This document shows positions 32,201 to 38,504 of a DNA stretch of 38,504 nt, in pieces. Below the pieces are notes generated by a model. It was not told the DNA's origin, did no database searches, and worked only from the letters and a program-made list of their open reading frames with translations. Made by a program: the position numbers and the translations under genes. Origin of the DNA: CAZNYG01 sp964577205 (lineage in GTDB: Bacteria; Elusimicrobiota; Endomicrobiia; Endomicrobiales; CAIRNS01); contig CAZNYG010000010.1 in assembly GCA_964577205.1 (NCBI GenBank), positions 1 to 38,504 of the forward strand, read 5' to 3'. Position 1 is the first letter of the stretch, and every line of letters starts with the position of its first letter.

Positions 32201-35200
32201 TTCATTCATGGAAAAGGGCATTACCGATATTGCCCAGGAACACCAGCACAACCTCTTTTCGAACCTGTTCCCCTACCGGACGTTCGCGACCTTCAAAAGG
32301 AACCTTACCCGGTACCGCAGGAGCTTCAACAGGGAAAGCCTCAAGCGGGACTTGAGGAATGACCTGAGGAATGAATTGAGGAAAAAGACAGGCCAGGCAG
32401 GACTCAAGAAGGAGCTTGGGGATGAAGAGGCTGCCGAAGAAAAAACGACGTTCCGCGAAAAACTGTTCTCGCCCGCCGGGCTGTCCGTGCTCTACGCTGC
32501 ATCAGCCCTTACGCTGGCGATCCTTCCCATAGCTTTCTATACGCAGATACAGATGCTGGCAGGCCAGTTCATGGTGATGATGCTCCAACTGGGATCTATT
32601 ACCGGGCCAGGGACCATCATTGCGGGCGCCCTCGCGCTGCTTATCGTTACCGGGACGATCTCGCTGAACAAGGTCTATATAGAGCGTATTCACAGGGACA
32701 GAAAAACGGGCGAGGCCCTGGCTGAGTTCCTTGCCGACCCTCTTGATAAAGACTCGTTAAGAAAGCTTATCCTCGATACCCCCTATACCATCTCTAATAT
32801 CGTCGTCTATGGTTCCCTTACGGTCACTGTCGGCACCATTCTTGTTGCCGCGGGCGTAGGGGTCTCCGGCTGGATGTGCGCCGCGCCGGTCATCGCCGGC
32901 ATTGGATTGGCCACCGCGCTCCTGACCGTTGCGGCGGGTAAAAAGCATATTCAGCCTGACAAAATAATGGTCGTGACCGAAGAACGCCGCTTCCTGTCGG
33001 GCGGAGCCACGGGCGTCCTTGCGATCGCCACTACCATACTTGCGGGGTTGATAGGAACGATCAACCTGCCCTGGGCTGTCCCGGCGGGAATACTGCTTGC
33101 TGCCGCCATGTTCGTCTTTATCGGCCTGAGCGGACACTATTTCCCCCATAAATATGGGAAAGACCTGTTTATCGACAAAGGCATGCGTGCCAAAGGCATT
33201 CTCGGCGGCGTCGCTGCCGGAACAGGCGCTATGTTCCTATTGGCCCGGTTAAGCGAGGTTTTCGCGGCGCAGGCGGCAGAGACGGTCCAGGGGCTGCAGA
33301 GTATCATCGGCTCGTCCCTGGATCCCTCGACCATGCAGCAGCTCACAAGCCAGTTCAGCCAGATGGCGATGATGTCGCAGTTTTCGATGTTCATTCAGCT
33401 GGTCATGCTGTTCGGCGGCGTTGCGATGATATTGTTAGGTATTTATACCGCCCGTAAGAACGCCCGCGTATCAAGGGACTTCGACCAGAACACAAAGCCG
33501 AAGATAGCGGCGCTCGAGAGCGTGTACAGCACCTTTTCAGGGAACGTGACATCGCTGGTCCCCATGGCTGCAGGCATACCGATGTTGTCCATGGCGATCT
33601 TTAACGGCATCGTTCAGGGCAATCTCGGCACCGTCTTTAACCCCGTCGCGCTGGTTTTCTTTGCAGCTTTTGCCCTTTCCGTCATCCTGTTGTGGAAGAC
33701 CAAGAGGAAATGGGCAGTCATGGCGGTCATGATCCTGATGGTTTCCGCCGGCCTTTCACCGGTTTCTGCGGCGGTCATGACCACACCACCTCCTACCCAG
33801 GAGAACGTCAGTACTACTCCCACTGAAGAGCAAACCACAACGACAACGACCTCAACGACCAGAGAAACTCAGGCACCCACAGGTGCTCCTTCAGAGGAGC
33901 CTACGACCACAAGCACTCCTACCCCGGGGGAAACGACTGCTGCGCCGACAGTGACGCCGGACAAGACCCCTACGACCGGGACTCCTACTCAGGAGCCTAC
34001 GACACAACCTACTACTACGGAACCGACGGCGAAACCCACGGCGCAGCAGACTAATACTTCTCAACCGACAACAGTACCGACCACTACGATCATTACGCTT
34101 TCGGCTGATGAACAGAAGGTCAAGGATATCCTCGACTATCTTATCGGCCTCCGGGATAACAATCCCGCGAAATTCGACATTGCGTTCGCTGCCGTAAACG
34201 AATACCTTGACACATACCATCAGCATCAATCCGCGCCGCCTCTCACTTCCGGGAACCTTACGCTTGACGCGCTTAAGGACGGCGGCCAGTACAATTTTCA
34301 GTACCAGGTGCTGCTTGAGCTGATGACGCAGGACCAGAGATATGTTGGTTTGACGACGCCGAAAGACAAAATCGACGCGGTAATCGAAGATAAGCGGGAT
34401 TCCGTCGCTGACGGCGTACTCAAGATCATCAAAAATAACATTCAGAGCGACAAGGCCGCGCTTTACGCGATAAACCAGCTCTTTGTTGAAAAGGGAGCCG
34501 CGGCGTTGTCCGAAAGCTCCATCCCGGCTTTTGAGCGCCTTTCCGAAGGGCAGAAACAGGCCCTGCGCGATTATGTAGATTCTGAAGGAAATAATCCCTA
34601 TGTATTACAACCTCAGGATATCATTGATAACCTGAAAACGAATTATCAAATGCCGGTAGAGACGCCTGTGCCCACAGAAACACCAACGACGACCACGCCG
34701 GTGAATACCACCCCGACCCTGGAAGTGCCCACCGTACCGAACGGAACGCTGCCAACAACGCAAATCCCCACTTCTGTCCCGACAACACCCAGTGGTGATG
34801 TAACTCCCGAGAATGTGACGGAAACTCTGACACCCGGACCAACGGTTACTGCCTCGCAACTAAACTATGGTGATATTGCCAGAGCGGTTATCGACAAATT
34901 ATTGGAACTAAATATTGCGCAGTTTTCACGGTTCCTTGGCATCCCTGTGGAACAGCTTGCGGGAAAAACTGCTGAAGCAATACTGACTCCCGAGGTAGAC
35001 GCCAAAATAAGGCCGTATATTGATCAGAACGGAACCTTTAAATACGCGAACATAACAACTTCCGACGAATATGCCAGTAAAGTAGCCGCGGATATATTGG
35101 CAGCGACGCCGGAACAGGATCCGGAAGAAACGAAAACGATCGCCGGGGACATCTATGACAGCTACATCGCCTCCGGGGATAAAAAGGATACTGACGAGTT

Positions 35201-38200
35201 CTGCGCGCTTGCGCTTTTCCTGCTGGGCAATGCCGACGCGCCGGACGCTTTCAAGGATATGACAAGGGATGCGTTCCTCTCGCAATACGCGGGCAAGCTC
35301 GCCGAAAAGGGAACAGATGCCGCCTCGATCATGAGCGCGCTTGTGACGGATTACACCACTGCCAGGGACGCCGACGCCAATAGAATAGTCAACGAGGTCC
35401 TCGCAAAGGTCAACTCGATGTCAGAAGGCCCGGCATGCCTCAAACACTTCTTCAAGACTGAGACGATAGACCTCAACGCTGTCACTGCTGAACAGAGAGC
35501 GGCGCTGAAGACCCGGCTGATGGGAGACAGCGCTCTCTGGTCAAGCGGCAACATAGACCAGCTTGCCGCTTCCTTTATCTCTTCCGAAAAGACGCTTATG
35601 AGCGCAGCCACAAAAGCCGCTCATATAACATACATCAATCAGGTACTGGCCGCTTTGGGAGAATTGAAGAATGACCGGGGTGAAAGTGTCCGCGGGAAAG
35701 TGATAACCGCGTGGCTTGGAGAAGGAGTAAGCGCGAATATTGAAGCCGGGGATATGGATGAGGTAACGTTCGGCAAATGCGAGGCGGCGCTGTATGACGA
35801 GAACGGGCAACCGAAATACGCAAGCCCTGCGGACGCGGCCGGGGCTTTGTACGAAGAGCACAAAGAGGAGGCAAACGCACCTTCGGAGACTCAAACATCC
35901 CAGTGGCTGCAGGGTATTCATAGGGCCGCGACTGATCATTCGTTGTCGAATAAGATTCCCGGCCTTTTGGAAAAGTACGCGAAATACCTCGGTTTTGATT
36001 CAGTCACAGCGATGAATGAAGTCAACATGGTCGATGTTATAACCGATGAAGAGATCCGGGCGGCAACTCCTAACGGGCAGAATGCGTACGATCAGCTCAA
36101 AAAGCTCCTCTTTCCTGATGAAGATCATCCGACCGTGCCCGCTTACAACGGCGATCCCGAACAGATACTAACCCATGCTTTCGGAACAACGTCACAAGTA
36201 GACTACGACGGCATTTTCGCGAGCGTATGGAACACGGTCGATCATCAGACTATAGGCATATTCCTTGGCGCTTCGGATTTGGAACAGTTCTCGGCAAGTA
36301 CCGCTCAGCAGATCATGGCCGACGAAGGATACAGACAGAAGATCCTGGCTGCCATGGACGGTACCGGGGAAAGCGAAACGCAGAAGATAGCCGACTCCAT
36401 AGCTCAGGCAATGAGAAGCCAGGCATACAGGGCGATCCTTTCAGAAGTTCTGCTGACGGCGGACCAGTCATCTTTACAGGCATTGTTTGGTATTGCCGAT
36501 CTGTCAGCGCTGACGGTCGACGGTATTTTGCAGAATCCTGAATATGACAGCAAAATAAGGCCCAAGATTCTTCAGGACGGCGCTATTAAGCATCACGGGA
36601 AAACCGTGCACGAAATAGCGGTTGCTGTTGCGGAAGAAATACGGAACACTGCGGCAAACGGGGATCATATGGCGGTATTCCGCGCGGCGCTCGAGTCCAT
36701 TGACCGGATGACGCTGGGCATTTTCCTCGGCGCGCCGGACCTGCAGGCGTTCTCGTCCGCCAGCGCGGAAGATATCCTGGGGAACAAGGAATACCAGGAG
36801 GCTGTCAAGGAATATATCAAATTGCTCCCCGGAAAAACCACGGTGGAAATCCTCGCGGACATCAGCACGGGCGCGATAGACAAAGTACAGGCAAAAGCTT
36901 CCTACGAACTCGCTGCCCGGATCATGGAAGACTACACTCTTATTGACCCGCTTGCTTCCCTGCTGCAAATAAATGTTACCGCCCTGGAAGTAGCGGTGGG
37001 CGAGGCCGCGATCAGCAAAAAGAAGGGTATTGACGATTATATGCCGGTCGCTTCTCTTATATACCAGAGCCCCGAGTTGAGATTCGAGTATTCAGAGCGA
37101 TGGAAGACGATAACAGGGAATCCCGGGAACCTTCAGGCGATCGCCGTCGCGCTTGCGGATAAAGTTCTCTCGGACGCGAATACCGGAGCACAGTCAGAAA
37201 TTAACCAGCGGAGCGCTGAGGTTCTCTCCGAGGCCCGTTTAAATGACTCCAACGGCGGGAACGGCCTCAAGGCTCTATCTTTCTTCCTGAATAACCGCGT
37301 TTTCGATCAGGCCACATTTGATCAGCTCAAAACAATGTCCGTGGACGATTTCCTGAGCACATACGGCGGACAGATGAAGGGATTCGTCGATCCGGACGGC
37401 AACGGTTCCGTTAACGGCACCGCCGACGAGATCCTTTCGAACATGATAGGCATATACAACAGTTCGCTGGCAGGCGACGATTACCGCGCTCTGGTGAACA
37501 ATTTCCATAACATATTGAACGCGACGGGAGTCCCGCCGGAGGGGGGCGAAAGCAACGCGATAAAAGCCTTCAATAAACTGTACCCGAACTTCGACTGGAA
37601 CAATCCCGGAAGCACGCTCGATCCTTTGCTGTACGAAGTGACCGGGCAGGGAGCAAACGGCCAGCCTATCGTCAGGCAACGGGATCAGCAGCAGACAGCG
37701 AACATGCTGAACTATCTGTGGTTGACGCTCGAGTTATGCAAGTCAAACAAACAAGCCGCAGATGGATTCAAAAATATGATCGGAGTCATCCCCGCGCACA
37801 TGACAATGGCTTACTACGAAAGCTTTTGCGGCAAGCTGGGATATTTGAAAGACGAAGACGCGATCAAGAACGCGCTGATCGCGGCTGAGAAATGGCTGAT
37901 CCCTTTCCAGAACCAGGTAGCAAGCCTGCATGATGAAATTATCAAAGACAAAGAAAAAGGATACATCGCACGCGGGCTGCATAAGCTTTTACCGAATTTC
38001 AACTTTGACGATCCGAACTATGGCGAGATCGACGACCTGTTCTTCTATCTGGCCGATGAGAACAATGACGGAATACCGGAAACACATATCCGCGATGCCC
38101 GGGATGTCGCGGAAATGCTTTATTGGCTTGGCTGGTTGTTGGATTATACGGGTACCGATACCAGTAACCCGGAAGTCCAACAGGCGATAAGTGGTTTCCA

Positions 38201-38504
38201 AAAACTGTTCGGCAAAAACCCCGGGCAGATAACACTGGCTGATTACGCGGATGTTTGCGGCAAGCTCCTGCATCTGAAGGACGAGGCGAAGATCAAGTCA
38301 ACGTTGATCGGCGCGGACAATTGGCATGAGCAATTCATGGCCGGCGTGGAAGATTTAAAAAAGGCACACAATGAAAATCCAAATTTCAAAAAGGGTTTCG
38401 ATCAGCTTTACCCGGGCTTTGACTGGAAGAATATCCATTATGACCAGCTGGACAAGCTGTTCTTCAAGATGGTGGATAAGAATAACGACGGAGAAAAGGA
38501 GCTG
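29214..38504 (+). CDS. Giant multidomain membrane protein, C-terminal part (open to window end)
   Basis: 3,097 consecutive sense codons with no stop from the gap to the last base, in the frame starting at 29214. Order: TM segment; charged helical region; a diverged SecA-type motor (about 29810-31770); a charged region; a block of about ten or more TM helices (32481-33776); a Thr/Pro linker; a short helical unit; a second Thr/Pro linker; two families of diverged tandem repeats with Ca-loop-like motifs. It lacks a start and a stop within the window and is therefore easily missed by gene callers working on the scaffold piece. Together with the 5' part it exceeds 3,960 residues. Similar giant ORFs are known from Omnitrophota. 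Confidence 0.9.
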   Translation, partial: MSLIAGMVALSALFSFIMGMLVPGVSAMVLVSIYIPLTAVSEESDVFIRLKRFFTVAPVQSKKVDWAAMGIKESGSAYTPEKPFQEGFRTSVETIFREDERKKIDGSLYNADSLAQSYKENFDEEYEKGGDSIPERLRNELKDVKDEQEFADRLNRIIKKRNMMAWLNGKAELDKKDMSPNNEEDRAAIAENKKEIAKYIHNSVGMKPFSDDLWNVGLESAYDVLLRGKNLGLLMSGAKTTIAQVTAALALLRDAEARKAGSVGPDEVDRSVFVFTKNYDLVKDQALQDARVNAHFAKTPEGEALRGKRTGYYMKGDDGKNQAFYFDEEGREHQYENAADIFNLKGEGDKKGCHIIYCVTADILHRYCLEAGMRDNSERYLMNSRTFNIFDESHDTMVGNVLTPFIMSGGAAGNNEILEFLAAVLGFDPKTIMDDLAKYVQPMLDKNAKEGYFTLRHGKVLLTEAGQGRCRELELPPDLVESTLTGKLILKANEDALDMMTKIGSASPLDNDYFEVTGKTVNLNAVGEYAKLKAKELGIETRFYEELLKNALAAHIAYHQGNDYTANDKDEKIEIISSSGEHAEGSRWTHMDAALRAKHKYPLELPQPVVMKIMLAEYLKLPFVEHVCGMSGTPLAEETKQFFGLDTVIKELPSGTGARLRSKVRIMIKKKENKFRMAADHISSKQQGAENRNFLVKIYSYDEQLAFAQRLKDKKQKEIEDGLKSLGMEDEESERQAERMAEAWAGDYIGIVHASNAEALKKHKKNLCNKPGFILISNSMISTGLDAQASQEVINAGGICALSLDYEDQREEAAQFENRVGRGAGQIGYYVAFWSTEDDTFIENDTIANPVIQELETQLDDMEARNGEDSDDNYILLSSESDTDESGQEKTGSTFYLSLEDLWASIRQQKIDSALETQRRAAEEQRTVNELMALWEDIINARTVIELLTVIGVPVPTDEETGVLPLNEEQQKELQALKDILFNHLSGRRTTFLTDVSFMEKGITDIAQEHQHNLFSNLFPYRTFATFKRNLTRYRRSFNRESLKRDLRNDLRNELRKKTGQAGLKKELGDEEAAEEKTTFREKLFSPAGLSVLYAASALTLAILPIAFYTQIQMLAGQFMVMMLQLGSITGPGTIIAGALALLIVTGTISLNKVYIERIHRDRKTGEALAEFLADPLDKDSLRKLILDTPYTISNIVVYGSLTVTVGTILVAAGVGVSGWMCAAPVIAGIGLATALLTVAAGKKHIQPDKIMVVTEERRFLSGGATGVLAIATTILAGLIGTINLPWAVPAGILLAAAMFVFIGLSGHYFPHKYGKDLFIDKGMRAKGILGGVAAGTGAMFLLARLSEVFAAQAAETVQGLQSIIGSSLDPSTMQQLTSQFSQMAMMSQFSMFIQLVMLFGGVAMILLGIYTARKNARVSRDFDQNTKPKIAALESVYSTFSGNVTSLVPMAAGIPMLSMAIFNGIVQGNLGTVFNPVALVFFAAFALSVILLWKTKRKWAVMAVMILMVSAGLSPVSAAVMTTPPPTQENVSTTPTEEQTTTTTTSTTRETQAPTGAPSEEPTTTSTPTPGETTAAPTVTPDKTPTTGTPTQEPTTQPTTTEPTAKPTAQQTNTSQPTTVPTTTIITLSADEQKVKDILDYLIGLRDNNPAKFDIAFAAVNEYLDTYHQHQSAPPLTSGNLTLDALKDGGQYNFQYQVLLELMTQDQRYVGLTTPKDKIDAVIEDKRDSVADGVLKIIKNNIQSDKAALYAINQLFVEKGAAALSESSIPAFERLSEGQKQALRDYVDSEGNNPYVLQPQDIIDNLKTNYQMPVETPVPTETPTTTTPVNTTPTLEVPTVPNGTLPTTQIPTSVPTTPSGDVTPENVTETLTPGPTVTASQLNYGDIARAVIDKLLELNIAQFSRFLGIPVEQLAGKTAEAILTPEVDAKIRPYIDQNGTFKYANITTSDEYASKVAADILAATPEQDPEETKTIAGDIYDSYIASGDKKDTDEFCALALFLLGNADAPDAFKDMTRDAFLSQYAGKLAEKGTDAASIMSALVTDYTTARDADANRIVNEVLAKVNSMSEGPACLKHFFKTETIDLNAVTAEQRAALKTRLMGDSALWSSGNIDQLAASFISSEKTLMSAATKAAHITYINQVLAALGELKNDRGESVRGKVITAWLGEGVSANIEAGDMDEVTFGKCEAALYDENGQPKYASPADAAGALYEEHKEEANAPSETQTSQWLQGIHRAATDHSLSNKIPGLLEKYAKYLGFDSVTAMNEVNMVDVITDEEIRAATPNGQNAYDQLKKLLFPDEDHPTVPAYNGDPEQILTHAFGTTSQVDYDGIFASVWNTVDHQTIGIFLGASDLEQFSASTAQQIMADEGYRQKILAAMDGTGESETQKIADSIAQAMRSQAYRAILSEVLLTADQSSLQALFGIADLSALTVDGILQNPEYDSKIRPKILQDGAIKHHGKTVHEIAVAVAEEIRNTAANGDHMAVFRAALESIDRMTLGIFLGAPDLQAFSSASAEDILGNKEYQEAVKEYIKLLPGKTTVEILADISTGAIDKVQAKASYELAARIMEDYTLIDPLASLLQINVTALEVAVGEAAISKKKGIDDYMPVASLIYQSPELRFEYSERWKTITGNPGNLQAIAVALADKVLSDANTGAQSEINQRSAEVLSEARLNDSNGGNGLKALSFFLNNRVFDQATFDQLKTMSVDDFLSTYGGQMKGFVDPDGNGSVNGTADEILSNMIGIYNSSLAGDDYRALVNNFHNILNATGVPPEGGESNAIKAFNKLYPNFDWNNPGSTLDPLLYEVTGQGANGQPIVRQRDQQQTANMLNYLWLTLELCKSNKQAADGFKNMIGVIPAHMTMAYYESFCGKLGYLKDEDAIKNALIAAEKWLIPFQNQVASLHDEIIKDKEKGYIARGLHKLLPNFNFDDPNYGEIDDLFFYLADENNDGIPETHIRDARDVAEMLYWLGWLLDYTGTDTSNPEVQQAISGFQKLFGKNPGQITLADYADVCGKLLHLKDEAKIKSTLIGADNWHEQFMAGVEDLKKAHNENPNFKKGFDQLYPGFDWKNIHYDQLDKLFFKMVDKNNDGEKEL
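29810..31770 (+). other. Diverged SecA-type ATPase motor domain within the giant protein
   Basis: Collinear matches to SecA: LLRGKNLGLLMSGAKTTIA (Walker A region, 29889-29942; SecA has TGEGKT), IIYCVTADILHRYCL and NIFDESHDTM...LTPFIMSG (DESH at 30384; SecA DEVD...TPLIISG), a PPXD-like section (YTANDKDEKIEII ... AEGSRWTHMDAALRAKH, about 30900-31015; SecA VDEFTGR...GLHQAIEAKE), VCGMSGTPLAEE (31092-31121; SecA AGMTGTAxTE), ILISNSMISTGLDAQ, then NAGGICALSLDYEDQR and QFENRVGRGAG (31659-31688; SecA QLRGRSGRQG). Lys and Thr of Walker A, Asp-Glu of Walker B and both arginine-finger arginines are kept, so ATP hydrolysis is plausible. The wing and zinc C-terminus of SecA are not evident. Confidence 0.85.
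32481..33776 (+). other. Polytopic membrane block of the giant protein
   Basis: Ten or more hydrophobic segments in succession, for example LYAASALTLAILPIAFYT, GALALLIVTGTISL, YGSLTVTVGTILVAAGVGV, GVLAIATTILAGLIGTINL, AGILLAAAMFVFIGLSG, GGVAAGTGAMFLLARL, FIQLVMLFGGVAMILLGIY, NPVALVFFAAFALSVILLW, and finally MAVMILMVSAGLSPVSAA. The last resembles a signal-peptide end, directly before the Thr/Pro linker, implying that everything downstream is outside the membrane. Confidence 0.8.
33777..34088 (+). other. Thr/Pro-rich linker 1 of the giant protein
   Basis: About 104 residues, dominated by Thr and Pro with scattered Glu and Ser. Mucin-like, probably extended and possibly O-glycosylated. It follows the last membrane segment. 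A second, similar linker occupies about 34650-34853. Confidence 0.85.
34860..37200 (+). repeat. Diverged 75-80-residue repeats (family A) in the giant protein
   Basis: Units share a pattern of (I/L)-x-x-F-L-G-(I/A)-x-x-L-x-x-(F/L), then A-x-x-I-(L/M), then Y-x-x-K-I. Anchors are at 34932 (RFLGIPVEQL), 36261 (IFLGASDLEQF), 36483 (ALFGIADLSAL), 36723 (IFLGAPDLQAF) and about 36963 (LLQINVTALE), spaced 74, 80 and 79 residues in the contiguous part. The sequence between 35110 and 36200 has related but less regular helical units. Confidence 0.65.
37560..38504 (+). repeat. About 140-residue tandem repeats (family B) with Ca-loop-like motifs
   Basis: LYPNFDW (37578), LLPNFNF (37986) and LYPGFDW (38406) are spaced 136 and 140 residues; CGKLGYLKDE (37827) and CGKLLHLKDE (38256) are 143 residues apart. 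Each unit pairs these with a D-x-N/D-x-D/N-G loop: DPDGNG (37389), DENNDG (38055), DKNNDG (38475). The last copy runs off the window end, so the array continues. Confidence 0.8.

Noticed and set aside
1..38504. tRNA, rRNA, insertion sequence or phage genes
   Set aside because: None recognised on either strand by reading; no transposase or integrase motifs were seen.

Overview
The window looks like a bacterial chromosome segment from an uncultured, diderm lineage. Candidatus Omnitrophota (OP3) is my best guess. Supporting signs are a GC-moderate genome, outer-membrane barrels (PorV-like), a lipoprotein M48 peptidase, several dispersed intergenic repeat families, and above all a giant multidomain ORF of a kind reported from Omnitrophota. 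Taxonomy is inference; there is no rRNA gene in the window. A 100-N scaffold gap lies at 29112-29211.

1-10.9 kb is mostly housekeeping on the plus strand: the 3' end of mltG; an ECF sigma factor, zinc-finger anti-sigma, DUF3106-like and basic secreted protein operon; a cysteine desulfurase; eno; an FtsB/DivIC-like protein; a GDT1-type cation transporter; an M48 lipoprotein; a small outer-membrane barrel; accA; and a class II aldolase closed by a clear terminator. A strong sigma70 promoter then drives a DUF3566-like membrane protein.

11.2-17.6 kb is a dense signalling operon: one membrane histidine kinase with six response-regulator proteins that together carry at least eight recognisable receiver domains and one probable degenerate one. 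Two of the proteins are paralogous REC-GGDDF proteins and the last is an OmpR-type DNA-binding regulator. It ends in a perfect 16-bp hairpin. It is followed by a group-3/4-like sigma70 factor, a PorV-like barrel fused to TPRs, a stand-alone FlgD-Ig-like domain protein and two small paralogous secreted proteins. A bidirectional terminator (22.05 kb) separates these from two minus-strand secreted YD/Rhs-repeat proteins, one carrying an Asn/Thr/Gly pentapeptide repeat tract.

25.4-38.5 kb holds a remnant receiver domain, a small membrane-anchored or secreted protein of unknown function, and the most interesting object in the window: a giant gene that starts at 26497, is interrupted only by the assembly gap, and is still open at the end of the window (at least 871 + 3,097 codons). 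Its order is: N-terminal membrane anchor; a TIKI/ChaN-like domain; two TM helices; a HETVH (HExxH) segment; [gap]; a TM segment; a complete but highly diverged SecA-type motor including PPXD-like and arginine-finger motifs; about ten or more TM helices; Thr/Pro-rich linkers; and two families of tandem repeats with Ca-loop-like DxNxDG motifs. A SecA-derived motor, a polytopic membrane block and a very long, probably extracellular repeat arm in one polypeptide is the best candidate here for a previously undescribed system, perhaps a self-exporting or substrate-translocating surface machine.
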